Positions 1-8,417 of a stretch of 64,000 nt of DNA are shown in pieces. The notes below the pieces were generated by a model, which was not told the origin of the DNA, searched no databases, and saw only the letters and a list, made by a program, of their open reading frames with translations. How positions within the stretch are numbered: position 1 is the stretch's first letter; every line of letters starts with the position of its first letter. This DNA comes from Aurantimonas sp965217685. GTDB taxonomy: Bacteria > Pseudomonadota > Alphaproteobacteria > Rhizobiales > Rhizobiaceae. The stretch is from positions 372,001-436,000 of the forward strand of contig CBDCIZ010000003.1 of assembly GCA_965217685.1 (NCBI GenBank), given 5' to 3'. The translations under genes were made by a program, and so were the position numbers.

Positions 1-649
1 CGCCGCCGCCGGCCGAGACCACAACTTCGCCGTTCGCCTCGATCGCCCCACGCTCGGCGGGCTCGGTAACGTAGCCTGTATAGCTTACGAGGTCGGCGAT
101 TTCGCCGGCATGGGGATAGGTTTCCTCGAAGGTGAAAAGCGAAGGATCGGAGTGGACAAGCACCGCATCGAGCCTCTCCCGTGCGATCTCGGCGCCGCGC
201 CTGGCCCGCTCCGGATGCTTGGTCTCGACCAGGATATCGCGTACCGAGGTGATACACTTGACCCGCGGCTTGTCCTTCGCCGCCCGGTCGAGCAGCGGCA
301 CGAGCTCGAAATTGAACCGCCAACGGCCGAAGGGAAACATTTCCAGGAGCACGACGTCCGGCTGGACATCCTCGTAGACGGCGATCAGCGCATCGCGCCG
401 GGCCGCGCGCCAGGTGTCGGTGATCGGCGCACCGTCCGCGTCAAAGAGCACCTTGAAGTCGGCGCCGGCGATCTTCGTCGGCGGCAGCTGCACGACGTCG
501 GCACCGGCGAACGGCATCTCGGCCACCGGCATGCCGCCCAGCGCCACGGTCACGTCGATGCCGCGCTCGACCAAGGCTTTCACGATCAATTCGCCGCGGC
601 GCAGATGTCCGACGCCGAGAAGGTGCTGGACGTGAAACAGAACGCGCAT
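1..649 (-). CDS. COG4671-type glycosyltransferase, N-terminal part (runs off window)
   Basis: Reading the minus strand from an ATG at 647-649 gives an open frame of 216 codons to the window edge, so the C-terminal half is missing. The visible part is a GT-B N-terminal domain: MRVLFHVQHL, then GVGHLRR at residues 12-18, the motif of predicted glycosyltransferases of the COG4671 / MurG-like type, and later ITSVRDIL and SYTGYV. The frame ends in a Gly-rich VVVSAGGG turn that normally opens the donor-sugar domain. It starts 2 bases after the stop of the upstream GT4 gene, so the two are cotranscribed. The protein at 1824-3089 is a clear paralogue (same GxGHLRR and RDI blocks). Cytoplasmic sugar transfer is known for the fold; the acceptor and sugar cannot be inferred. 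Confidence 0.85.
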   Translation of the reverse strand, partial: MRVLFHVQHLLGVGHLRRGELIVKALVERGIDVTVALGGMPVAEMPFAGADVVQLPPTKIAGADFKVLFDADGAPITDTWRAARRDALIAVYEDVQPDVVLLEMFPFGRWRFNFELVPLLDRAAKDKPRVKCITSVRDILVETKHPERARRGAEIARERLDAVLVHSDPSLFTFEETYPHAGEIADLVSYTGYVTEPAERGAIEANGEVVVSAGGG

Positions 650-651
650 CG

Positions 652-1827
652 TCAAAAAACCTCTTGCCGCACCGCGACCGGGCGGCGTCTTGCAGCGAAG
701 GCCGCGACGGTCTCGTTCAGCGCACCGCCCAGTGCGCTCGCCGCAACACCGATGTCGTGCCGTTCCAGCATCGCGTTTTGCGCAGCGCGCCCCATCGCGC
801 TGCGGCGCTCGGGATCGAGCATCGTGGTCAGCGCCTGGCCAAAAGACGCGCCATCCCCCTCCGGCGCCAGCAGCCCGGTGACGCCGTCGACGACCACATT
901 GGCAACGCCGCCCGAACGGCCCGCCACGACCGGCAGGCCGGCCGCCTGCGCCTCGATCAGGGCCATGCTCCAGGATTCCTTGATCGCCGGCCAGACATAG
1001 AGGTCGCAAGCCGCATAGATCGCGGGCATGTCCTCCGGAGCCGCCCCGCCGGCCAACACGACCGGTATGGGGGCACCGGCGAAAACTGCCCACACCTCGG
1101 CCTCGGCCGGTCCCGAGCCGACGAGCAGCAGCTGCGCGTCGATATCGCCGAGCCGCGCCACCGCCTCCGCCAACAGGCGATAGGAATCGAGCTTCTGGTC
1201 GTTGCGCATCATCGCGACGGCGAGCAGCACCGGCTTGTCCGGATCGAGCCCGAAGTGTCGGACAGCCGCCGCCCGGGCCTCCACACGTTGTCGGCTTGCC
1301 GCAACGAAAGGTGCGCAATCGAGAAACGGCGGCAGCGCCAGGCGCACCGCATCCGCACGGCAATAGGGTGCGATCCCCGCCGCGTCATTCGGATTGAGCC
1401 CGAGCACCAGATCGGCGCGACGAAGCGCCGCGATGCTTGCGCGGTGCCCCGCGTCCCAGCGTCCGCCCGCCTGCTTGCCGGCGACCGAGGCTTCGGCGAC
1501 AGCATAGGGAATGCCCAGCACGCCCGCGACATGCGGTCCGATCCAGTCCGGCGCCTTGTGATAGAGATGATAGGTGAACCAGACGTCGGGCTTGTCGAGA
1601 CCGGCGACCAGACGCTGCGCCAACCGCTCGGCCAGGCATCCGCCGAGACGGCCAAGACGCTGCTGCCTCGATGCGTCGCCGCGATCCCAGCTGCGAAACC
1701 GCGTCGGAACGCTCACCCGATGGCCACCCCGCCGCAGGGCGTCGAGAAGGCCGCGCGCAACAGTGCGGTCACCGGACGGACGAGGATCGTCCGGTGACTT
1801 CATCGGGGCATAGAAGGCGACATTCAC
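652..1827 (-). CDS. Glycosyltransferase family 4
   Basis: A 391-residue GT-B glycosyltransferase. The N-terminal domain begins MNVAFYAPMK with a short Asp/Pro/Gly-rich donor-side loop. The C-terminal domain carries the retaining-GT4 E-x7-E signature at E284 and E292 (KESWSMALIEAQAAG), followed by a GLPVVAGRSGG block for nucleotide-sugar binding. It overlaps the upstream glycosyltransferase gene by 4 bases (ATGA) and is followed within 2 bases by another glycosyltransferase, so three transferases are translated from one minus-strand message. Retaining transfer from a nucleotide sugar is known for the family; the product (surface polysaccharide or glycolipid) is an inference from the nearby deacetylase-like and GNAT genes. 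Confidence 0.9.
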   Translation of the reverse strand: MNVAFYAPMKSPDDPRPSGDRTVARGLLDALRRGGHRVSVPTRFRSWDRGDASRQQRLGRLGGCLAERLAQRLVAGLDKPDVWFTYHLYHKAPDWIGPHVAGVLGIPYAVAEASVAGKQAGGRWDAGHRASIAALRRADLVLGLNPNDAAGIAPYCRADAVRLALPPFLDCAPFVAASRQRVEARAAAVRHFGLDPDKPVLLAVAMMRNDQKLDSYRLLAEAVARLGDIDAQLLLVGSGPAEAEVWAVFAGAPIPVVLAGGAAPEDMPAIYAACDLYVWPAIKESWSMALIEAQAAGLPVVAGRSGGVANVVVDGVTGLLAPEGDGASFGQALTTMLDPERRSAMGRAAQNAMLERHDIGVAASALGGALNETVAAFAARRRPVAVRQEVF

Positions 1828-3089
1828 GCCGAGCCGGCCCTCTGCAGCGAACGGACGTTGTCGCCGTCAAGGACGCGGTCCTTGGAGTGGCGCCTCGATC
1901 GAGCGGGCATGCCGGCCGCGAAATAACCATCGGTCAGCTCGCAGATGGTCTTCAGCCCGTCGAGAACGCCGGGGATCGCCGCCGAGCGTGGCCGGGCCTG
2001 AGTCGGCAGCGCCCGGATCGCATCGGCCATAGCCGCCGTGTTATCGCTCTGTTCGTCGGGCAACATGGTGAGAAGTCCGAGATCCTGCGCCCGCGAGGCG
2101 CGGATCCACTGCTCCAGCCGCGGCTGGGTTCGCGGCACGACGACGGCCGGCTTGTCGAAGGACAGGATTTCGCAGAACGTGTTGTAGCCACCCATGGCGA
2201 CGATGCCGGCGGCGCGCTCGAACAGACGTTCGATCGAGGCCGCGAAGGTGATGAGGTCGACATGATCGAGACCCGCCGCGCGGGTCTGGAATTCCGCCGC
2301 AACCGCGGAATCCATGAATGGGCCGAGGACGATCTTGGCGCGCACGCCGATCGCAGCATTGCTCTCGTAGGCGCGCAGCACCCAGTCGACCAGCATGGCG
2401 CCGTCTCCGCCACCGCCGGTGGTAACCAGCACGAAGGGACGCTCGCCGATCTTGATGCGGTCGGGCAGCGCCCCCGACGGGTCGTCCTCGCGCTGAAGAT
2501 AGCCGGTGAAGGTGGCCTTGTCGCGCACCGCCTGGGAAACGCCGATGCCGTCCAGCGGATCGCAGATTTCAGGCAGGCCGTAGATCCAGATGTCGTCGTA
2601 GAACTCCTCGACCGCGGTGAAGGAATCCTTGCGCGTCCATTCCTCGATCAGCCGCGACGGCTCGTCCATGATGTCGCGCAGGCCGAGCACCAGACGTGTG
2701 CCGCGCGCCTTCAGCATGTGCAACGTGTCGGTCACTTCTCCCCGCATGCCGAGAGGCTCCTTGTCGACGAGGAACAGGTCCGGCTCGAAGATCTCGGCGG
2801 TCTTGGCAATGATCGCGCTGCGGATTTCGGTGAGGTCCTCGATCGACAGGCCCGGGTTCGACGGCGCGTAGTGTTCCGAGCCGAGCTTGACGACGCCGGG
2901 TACGCGGATGAAATCGACCTGTGGCGGAAAACTGAAGGAGCCGACGACCGGCGAGCCTGCAACGATCAGGATCGAAATATCGGGACGATGGGCGACGAGC
3001 GATTGTGCAATCACCCGGCAACGGCGCAAATGCCCCAGTCCGAACGTATCGTGACTATAGATCAGGACACGAGGCGGTCGGGTTTTCAT
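1824..3089 (-). CDS. COG4671-type glycosyltransferase
   Basis: A 421-residue predicted glycosyltransferase. The open frame extends upstream to 3155, but an AGGAG ribosome-binding site lies 8 bases before the ATG at 3087-3089, so that start is chosen (MKTRPPRVLIYSHD). GLGHLRR sits at residues 17-23; a GLRDIMDEP block follows mid-protein; the C-terminal domain has VTTGGGGDGA and a MurG-like VAMGGYNTFCEIL donor-binding loop. It is the first gene of a minus-strand operon running into the GT4 gene (4-base overlap) and a second COG4671 paralogue. The region 3090-3273 between it and the divergent cyclase gene should hold both promoters. The sugar and acceptor are unknown. Confidence 0.88.
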   Translation of the reverse strand: MKTRPPRVLIYSHDTFGLGHLRRCRVIAQSLVAHRPDISILIVAGSPVVGSFSFPPQVDFIRVPGVVKLGSEHYAPSNPGLSIEDLTEIRSAIIAKTAEIFEPDLFLVDKEPLGMRGEVTDTLHMLKARGTRLVLGLRDIMDEPSRLIEEWTRKDSFTAVEEFYDDIWIYGLPEICDPLDGIGVSQAVRDKATFTGYLQREDDPSGALPDRIKIGERPFVLVTTGGGGDGAMLVDWVLRAYESNAAIGVRAKIVLGPFMDSAVAAEFQTRAAGLDHVDLITFAASIERLFERAAGIVAMGGYNTFCEILSFDKPAVVVPRTQPRLEQWIRASRAQDLGLLTMLPDEQSDNTAAMADAIRALPTQARPRSAAIPGVLDGLKTICELTDGYFAAGMPARSRRHSKDRVLDGDNVRSLQRAGSA

Positions 3090-3273
3090 CAAACACTCCT
3101 GACGCCCTTGCGCTGTGACGGGGACCACACTGGCGTCTTTCGCGGTGCGGTGCAAGATCGCGCGAACCGGCGCGAGATAGGCGCGAACACCGCGACGTTC
3201 AATTGGCCGCCGTAACGCTTTCTACAATGAGGACGAACCGTTCATGGACGGGCGGACCTGAACCGGAACATCG

Positions 3274-4635
3274 ATGTCGAAGCCACCCAAGATCCTCAGA
3301 CCCTTCATCGGCCGGCCCGAATCCCGCGCCATTCCCGATCGAATCCAGGAAGTCGTCGATCAGTTCGAGGATCAGGGAGAACGGCTGATCGGCTGGGTGC
3401 AGCTCGGCATCGGGCTCTTCCTTTCGGTGCTCTACTTCGTCTCGCGCCGCCCCGAAGACGCCTTCATGGGCTATATCCGCCAGCCCGTCCCCTTGAGCCT
3501 GTCGATCTATCTGACCTTCACGATCGTCCGGTTGATGCTGTCATACCGGTTCCGACTGCCGAAATGGTTCGTCTTTCTGTCGGTGCTCGTCGACATCACG
3601 ACGCTCTACGGCGTCATCTGGTATTTCCACGTCCAGTACGGTCAGAGCGCCGGCTTCTACCTGAAGGCGCCGACGGTGATGTACGTCTTCTTCTTCATCG
3701 CCATCCGGGCTCTGCGCTTCGAGCCGGCATGGGTGCTGATCACCGGCGCGGTCGCAGCGATCGGCTGGGTCGGCATGACGATCTACGCCATCGAGAAATC
3801 CGGCACGGTCTCCGTGACCCGCAGCTTCGTCGCCTATATCGAGAGCGACCAGATCCTGATCGGTGCCGAGGTCGACAAGGTCGTGGCGATCCTCGGCCTG
3901 TCGCTCGCGCTCGCCCTCGCACTGACGAGGGCCAAGCGCCTCCTCGCCGTCGCCGTGCGCGAAAAGATCGAGCGCGAGGAAATCCGTCGCTTCCTGCCCG
4001 AGGATATCGAGAACGCCATCACCAAGGCGCCGGCGAGCGTGATCGCCGGGGACGCCGTGGAGCGCGACGCCGCCGTCATCGTCCTCGACATTCGCGGCTT
4101 CACTCATTTCCTCAACGAGAACGAACCCGGCTACGTCGTCTCCGTGCTGGTCGATCTGCACGCCCGCATCGTGCCGATCATCCAGCGCCATGGCGGCATC
4201 GTCGACAAATATCTCGGCGACGGCCTGCTCGCGACCTTCGGCGCGTCGCGTCCCAGCAAAACCGCCGCGGCCGATGCGCTGGCGGCGCTCACGCAGATCA
4301 TGCCGGTTGCCGAGGTGTGGTCGGCGGAGATGAGCGAAATCAAAGGCGCGCCGCCCCTGAAGGTCAACGGCGCGGTTACCGCCGGCCGTCTCGTCTTCAC
4401 CGCCCTGGGCGACGCCCAGCGGCTGGAATACACGGTGATCGGCGACGCGGTAAATCTCGCTGCAAAGCTCGAAAAGCACAATAAGATAGAGGGATCGGCG
4501 GCGCTCACGACTTTCGCCACCTTCAAACTGGCCAGCGGCCAGGGCTTCATCCCGGATCGGCGATTCACCGAGGTCAGCGATCGCCACGTCCAGGGCGTCG
4601 ACGCGCCGCTTGACCTGATGGTCGTCTGGGCCTGA
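3274..4635 (+). CDS. Membrane-bound class IIIb adenylate cyclase
   Basis: A 453-residue protein with an N-terminal membrane module of about six hydrophobic segments (residues ~40-220) and a C-terminal class III cyclase domain (~265-440). Metal-binding aspartates are D272 (LDIRGFT) and D316 (KYLGDGLLATFG). The adenine-selecting lysine is K312, and the second specificity position is Thr387 (EYTVIG) instead of Asp, the mark of class IIIb enzymes. The transition-state Asn is present (N394), but the usual Arg four residues on is Lys398 (NLAAKLE). The reaction should be ATP to cAMP at the inner membrane. It is transcribed away from the glycosyltransferase operon and is convergent with a GNAT gene. 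The start has only a weak GGA ribosome-binding site. The function is secure; the input signal is unknown. Confidence 0.88.
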   Translation: MSKPPKILRPFIGRPESRAIPDRIQEVVDQFEDQGERLIGWVQLGIGLFLSVLYFVSRRPEDAFMGYIRQPVPLSLSIYLTFTIVRLMLSYRFRLPKWFVFLSVLVDITTLYGVIWYFHVQYGQSAGFYLKAPTVMYVFFFIAIRALRFEPAWVLITGAVAAIGWVGMTIYAIEKSGTVSVTRSFVAYIESDQILIGAEVDKVVAILGLSLALALALTRAKRLLAVAVREKIEREEIRRFLPEDIENAITKAPASVIAGDAVERDAAVIVLDIRGFTHFLNENEPGYVVSVLVDLHARIVPIIQRHGGIVDKYLGDGLLATFGASRPSKTAAADALAALTQIMPVAEVWSAEMSEIKGAPPLKVNGAVTAGRLVFTALGDAQRLEYTVIGDAVNLAAKLEKHNKIEGSAALTTFATFKLASGQGFIPDRRFTEVSDRHVQGVDAPLDLMVVWA

Positions 4636-4663
4636 CCCGGTTCCGGCCGTTACGCGGCTGCGA

Positions 4664-5530
4664 TCAGGGCAGCTTCCGGTCGAGCAGGATGACTTCCGAA
4701 TAAAGGTGATCGACAGCGACGCCCTCAAGGTTCGGCGAGCGGAACCAGCGCGGCAACGCAATGGTCTCGATCGTCCCCGCCGGATCGCCCTCCCGCATCC
4801 AGCGCGAATCGATGGCGAGGATGCCGGTGTCGCCGGAGACGATCGCATCGCAGATCGCCTGGGCGTTCGCCGAAAGTCGTGCCGGATTGCTGGCGTGCAA
4901 CACCTCGTGATAGGCGATCCCCTCGCCCTTCAGCTTACGCTGCCAGACCAGCCAAAGGCCGAAATCCGGTATGTAGGCTTCTCCGAGCCCGAAACCGGCG
5001 TGCAGATCGTGCGCGCGGCGCTGGTCGGGATCGAGCCTTGCGCGGATCGCGGCGGGGTGGCCGACGATTTCCAGCCCGGATCGTTCCCGCGAAGACGGCG
5101 CGGACGGCCGGAAGACACGCCGCGTGTCGTCGAGAACCGAAAAGCCCAGCGCCCGGATTTTGCGGCCGGTCGCCCGCCGCGCGGTCATCGTCTGGTAGGT
5201 GACGTCCGGTTTCGCCATGCAGGCCCGAAGCAGACGGTCGCCGGTGCCGTCGCCGCGATAGTCGCGCATCAGATACCATGAGGAAAGATCGCAGAAGCGA
5301 TGGGTGCGACCGGCAACCACCCGGTCGCTGTAGATCGTGCCCATGAAGCCGACGATACGCCCGCGATCCTCGACCAGCCAGCCGCGCTCGGCCTCGGGCG
5401 GTCTCCAGGGATAGTCGAGGATGCGCCGCCAGCGCTGCGGCTCGATCTTGCCGTTCATGCGCGTGTGGAGGAGGTCGACGACCGCAGGAATATCGTCCTC
5501 GCGGGCCGGCCGGACATTGGCCTCGCTCAA
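4664..5530 (-). CDS. GNAT-family N-acetyltransferase
   Basis: A 288-residue GNAT protein. The acyl-CoA pyrophosphate loop is visible as RGDGTG at residues 92-97 within the motif-A block YLMRDYRGDGTG. Beta strands before it (GWLVEDRGRIVGFMG) and a long C-terminal half follow, so it is larger than the usual 150-180 residue single-domain enzymes. Its start overlaps the stop of the upstream polysaccharide-deacetylase-like gene by 4 bases (ATGA), so the two are translationally coupled. Together with the three glycosyltransferases nearby, this suggests sugar or glycan-intermediate acylation, but that is inference; the substrate cannot be read from the sequence. Confidence 0.85.
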   Translation of the reverse strand: MSEANVRPAREDDIPAVVDLLHTRMNGKIEPQRWRRILDYPWRPPEAERGWLVEDRGRIVGFMGTIYSDRVVAGRTHRFCDLSSWYLMRDYRGDGTGDRLLRACMAKPDVTYQTMTARRATGRKIRALGFSVLDDTRRVFRPSAPSSRERSGLEIVGHPAAIRARLDPDQRRAHDLHAGFGLGEAYIPDFGLWLVWQRKLKGEGIAYHEVLHASNPARLSANAQAICDAIVSGDTGILAIDSRWMREGDPAGTIETIALPRWFRSPNLEGVAVDHLYSEVILLDRKLP

Positions 5531-6369
5531 GGGAGCAACTCGCGAGCCGAGGCGAACCGCACGGCCGAATGGGCCGACAGGAGTTCCAGAAGCTCGTCGA
5601 GAAAGGCCCAGGTCGCTTCGTCATGGTCGAGATGGTGGGTCAGGAGGCCGAAGGGCTCGATCGATTGCGGCGGCATGCCTTCCACCCCGCCTGCGTTGCC
5701 CGTCCGGCGCATGGCGATCCGCTCCACCGCCAGCTCGATCAGCTTGGCGCGGCCGGCAAAACGTGCGCCGCCCTTCCAGGTGAGAAGATCGAGATGGGCG
5801 TTGAGTTGCGGCATCTCAGCGCCGCCCGCCGCTTGGTCCGCACCCCTCCCGCCAAAAATCGAGAGCGCCCGGTAGCCCAGATCCGGCAGGCGCACCGTGA
5901 CCGCCGGTTCGATGCGGTTCCAGGGCGGCACCATCACCGGCACGAAGCGCCCGCCGAACAGCGATGCGAGGCGCTCGCGTCCCTGAACGAAGCTTGCGAT
6001 CACCTCCTCGACCGACCGATCGCCGCCGCATTCGACGGCGCGGCCGCCGGGTGCGGCGAAGTTGCGATGGCTGTAGCCGTGCTGCAGGACCGTGACGCGC
6101 CGGTCGTCGAGCCGGTCGTCGAACCGGGGGGCGAGCGCATCGTCGATCCCGGCGGGGATCGCGGCCAGCGCCAGCGGCGCGCCCGATCGCTCTGCCGCGC
6201 CGAGCAGCCGGTCGAGCGCCAGGCTCGGTGCGCTGACGTCGTCGTCCCGCCACCACACGTCGAGCGTCAGCCCCGCTTCGCTCCAGCGGTCGAGTTCGTC
6301 GACCAGGTCCCGGGTATCGCGGGCCTGAAGGTCGTCGGCCGGAGTGTCGGGGTCTTCGGTGTCCTGCAT
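5527..6369 (-). CDS. Polysaccharide deacetylase-like protein
   Basis: About 280 residues from the chosen ATG at 6367-6369 (MQDTEDPDTP). The frame is open to 6414, but the first 45 bases of that extension overlap a terminator hairpin of the upstream gene, so the later start is preferred; no strong ribosome-binding site is seen. Carbohydrate-esterase-4-like metal motifs are present: DVWWRDDD (residues ~38-44), the HGYSH pair at 97-101, then VMVPPWNRI and a late THHLDHD. The protein lacks an obvious signal peptide, which fits the cytoplasmic WWRDDD-type subgroup seen in alphaproteobacteria. It is coupled to the GNAT gene by an ATGA overlap. The likely role is deacetylation of a sugar or lipid-linked glycan; substrate unknown. 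Confidence 0.8.
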   Translation of the reverse strand: MQDTEDPDTPADDLQARDTRDLVDELDRWSEAGLTLDVWWRDDDVSAPSLALDRLLGAAERSGAPLALAAIPAGIDDALAPRFDDRLDDRRVTVLQHGYSHRNFAAPGGRAVECGGDRSVEEVIASFVQGRERLASLFGGRFVPVMVPPWNRIEPAVTVRLPDLGYRALSIFGGRGADQAAGGAEMPQLNAHLDLLTWKGGARFAGRAKLIELAVERIAMRRTGNAGGVEGMPPQSIEPFGLLTHHLDHDEATWAFLDELLELLSAHSAVRFASARELLP

Positions 6370-6403
6370 CCGCGCGAGGTAGCGCATCGGCCCGCAAACG
6401 CAA

Positions 6404-6436
6404 ACGCCGGCCACGATCGAGGATCGCAGCCGGCGT
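6404..6436 (-). terminator. Likely intrinsic terminator of the SulP gene
   Basis: An 8-bp GC-rich stem (acgccggc at 6404-6411 with gccggcgt at 6429-6436) has a nested 5-bp stem (cgatc/gatcg) inside its loop. It lies 33 bases beyond the SulP stop codon on the minus strand and is followed by a short T-containing stretch (ttgcgttt). The T tract is imperfect, so efficiency is uncertain. Confidence 0.6.
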
Positions 6437-6468
6437 CTGGATTGATCGATCGAAGAACGCTTGCCCGG

Positions 6469-7953
6469 TCAGTGACCGCCCACGAGCTCCATCGCGTTCG
6501 GATCGTTCTGCACGGTCAGACGGTCGACAATCGTGCTCGACGCCTCGTTCATGCCGACGACCTCAACCTCGACCCCCTCCTTGCGGAACTTCAGGACCGC
6601 CTTGTCGAGCACGCCGACGCCGGTGAGGTCCCAGATATGCGACCGGCTGACGTCGATGACGACGCGCTCGACCTTCTCCTTGAAGTCGAAGGCGGCGATG
6701 AATTTTTCCGAAGAGGCGAAAAACACCTGACCCTCGATCCGGTAGCGCCGTTCCTTGCCGTCGGCCGAAAGCTCGGAGGTGACGAAGAAGATCTGGGCGA
6801 TCTTCGAGGCGAAGAAGAGCCCGGAGAGGAGCACGCCGACGAAGACGCCGATCGCCAGATTGTGCGTCCACACGACGATGACGACGGTCGCCACCATGAC
6901 GATGGAGGAGCGACGCGGATGAATGACGAGGCTCTTGATCGAGCCCCAGTCGAAGGTGCCGATCGACACCATGATCATGATCGCGACCAGCGCCGGCATC
7001 GGGATGATGGCGACGAGATCGGACAGGCCGACGATCAGGAACAGCAGGAACACGCCGGCGACGAAGGTCGACAGCCGGCCGCGGCCGCCCGAAGACACGT
7101 TGATCACCGACTGGCCGATCATCGCGCAACCCGCCATGCCGCCGATGAAGCCGGTGCAGAAATTGGCGATGCCCTGGCCGACGCATTCGCGGTTCTTGTC
7201 GGAGCCGGTGTCGGTGAAGTCGTCGACGACCTTGGCGGTCATCAGGCTTTCCAGCAGTCCGACCATGGCGATGCCGACCGAATAGGGCAGGATAATCAGC
7301 AGCGTGTCGAGATTGAACGGAATGTCCGGGATGAGGAACACCGGCAGCGTCGAGGGCAGCTCGCCCATGTCGGCGACCGTGCGCACGTCGAGGCCGAAGA
7401 ACACCGTCGCCAGCGTGAGGATGATGATCGACACAAGCGGCGACGGCACGGCCTTCGTCAGATAGGGGAAGAGATAGATGATCGCGAGACCGGCCGCGAC
7501 GAGCACGTATGTGACGGTAGACACGTTCGTCAGCTCCGGCAACTGCGCCATGAAGATCAGGATCGCCAGCGCGTTGACGAAGCCGGTCATCACCGAGCGC
7601 GAGACGAAGCGCATCAGGTCGCCGAGCCGCAAAACGCCGGCGATCATCTGGATGATTCCGGCCAGGATGGTCGCGGCGAAGAGATATTGCAGTCCGTGAT
7701 CGCGCACCAGCGTGACCATCAGGACGGCCGTCGCCGCGGTCGCCGCCGAGATCATGCCCGGCCGGCCACCGAAGATCGAGATCAGGACGGCGATCGAGAA
7801 CGAGGCATAGAGGCCGACGCGCGGATCGACACCGGCGATGATCGAGAAGGCGATCGCCTCGGGAATAAGAGCGAGCGCGACGACGATGCCGGAGAGGATG
7901 TCACCGCGAATATTGCCGAACCATTCGGCCTTGAGATTGGACGTCGAAAACAT
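6469..7953 (-). CDS. SulP-family anion transporter with STAS domain
   Basis: A 494-residue inner-membrane protein. The SulP transporter core (multiple hydrophobic helices, residues ~20-380) opens with the conserved GDILSGIVVALALIPEAIAF block and is followed by a cytoplasmic STAS domain (~400-485, VVIDVSRSHIWDLTGVGVLDK). SulP proteins carry sulfate, bicarbonate or other anions; the sequence does not discriminate, although short bacterial SulP proteins of this kind include BicA-like bicarbonate transporters. It is a single gene with its own terminator and a 464-bp divergent upstream region shared with pdeM. A class IIIb cyclase, a type often stimulated by bicarbonate, is encoded 1.8 kb away; any link is speculation. 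Confidence 0.9.
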   Translation of the reverse strand: MFSTSNLKAEWFGNIRGDILSGIVVALALIPEAIAFSIIAGVDPRVGLYASFSIAVLISIFGGRPGMISAATAATAVLMVTLVRDHGLQYLFAATILAGIIQMIAGVLRLGDLMRFVSRSVMTGFVNALAILIFMAQLPELTNVSTVTYVLVAAGLAIIYLFPYLTKAVPSPLVSIIILTLATVFFGLDVRTVADMGELPSTLPVFLIPDIPFNLDTLLIILPYSVGIAMVGLLESLMTAKVVDDFTDTGSDKNRECVGQGIANFCTGFIGGMAGCAMIGQSVINVSSGGRGRLSTFVAGVFLLFLIVGLSDLVAIIPMPALVAIMIMVSIGTFDWGSIKSLVIHPRRSSIVMVATVVIVVWTHNLAIGVFVGVLLSGLFFASKIAQIFFVTSELSADGKERRYRIEGQVFFASSEKFIAAFDFKEKVERVVIDVSRSHIWDLTGVGVLDKAVLKFRKEGVEVEVVGMNEASSTIVDRLTVQNDPNAMELVGGH

Positions 7954-8417
7954 CGGCCCCGTATCGAGATCTGAACGCCAGGCCGGTCACCGGTCGAGCA
8001 CGGCCCGCAGCACATTTTTGCCTGCGGCCCCGGATCGAGGCAGCTTGAAACGGTCATGTCTGGCATCTGGATTGGCCGAGGGATAGGCGCCCGGCATAGC
8101 CACCCGCATTGCAAGCAGGTCCTTGTTGCGGTGCGATATAACGCGAACCGATCACGCAATGCAACGACCGGACGCAGCAAAGCTGCCATGCGGAGGCGGC
8201 AATTACACCACGCACTCCGATTCCGCACCGTTGCGACATGGCGACATGGCGCGGCCTTGCCTTGGTCGCAAAGCGTGATTCAATGGAACGAAAGGCGAAT
8301 CACCGAATGGCCAACGGGCCGACTTTACGAAACCACGCGGCGGTAGAAAAGTGTACCGGAAGACTGCGGCATCCGGCGCCGGGTTAAATCCCGGGCGAAA
8401 CGGGGAACAAGGGGCGA
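7954..8417. other. Divergent intergenic region, SulP / pdeM
   Basis: 464 bases without a credible gene; small open frames here lack ribosome-binding sites and recognisable products. It must hold the SulP promoter (minus) and the pdeM promoter (plus). A short tandem copy of gcgacatg is present near 8233-8250. I see no SOS-type GTTC-N7-GTTC box in front of pdeM. Confidence 0.6.

Noticed and set aside
5569..7974. 801-codon plus-strand frame across the deacetylase and SulP genes
   Set aside because: Asp/Arg/His/Glu-rich mirror of membrane-protein codons; spans two real genes and their terminator.
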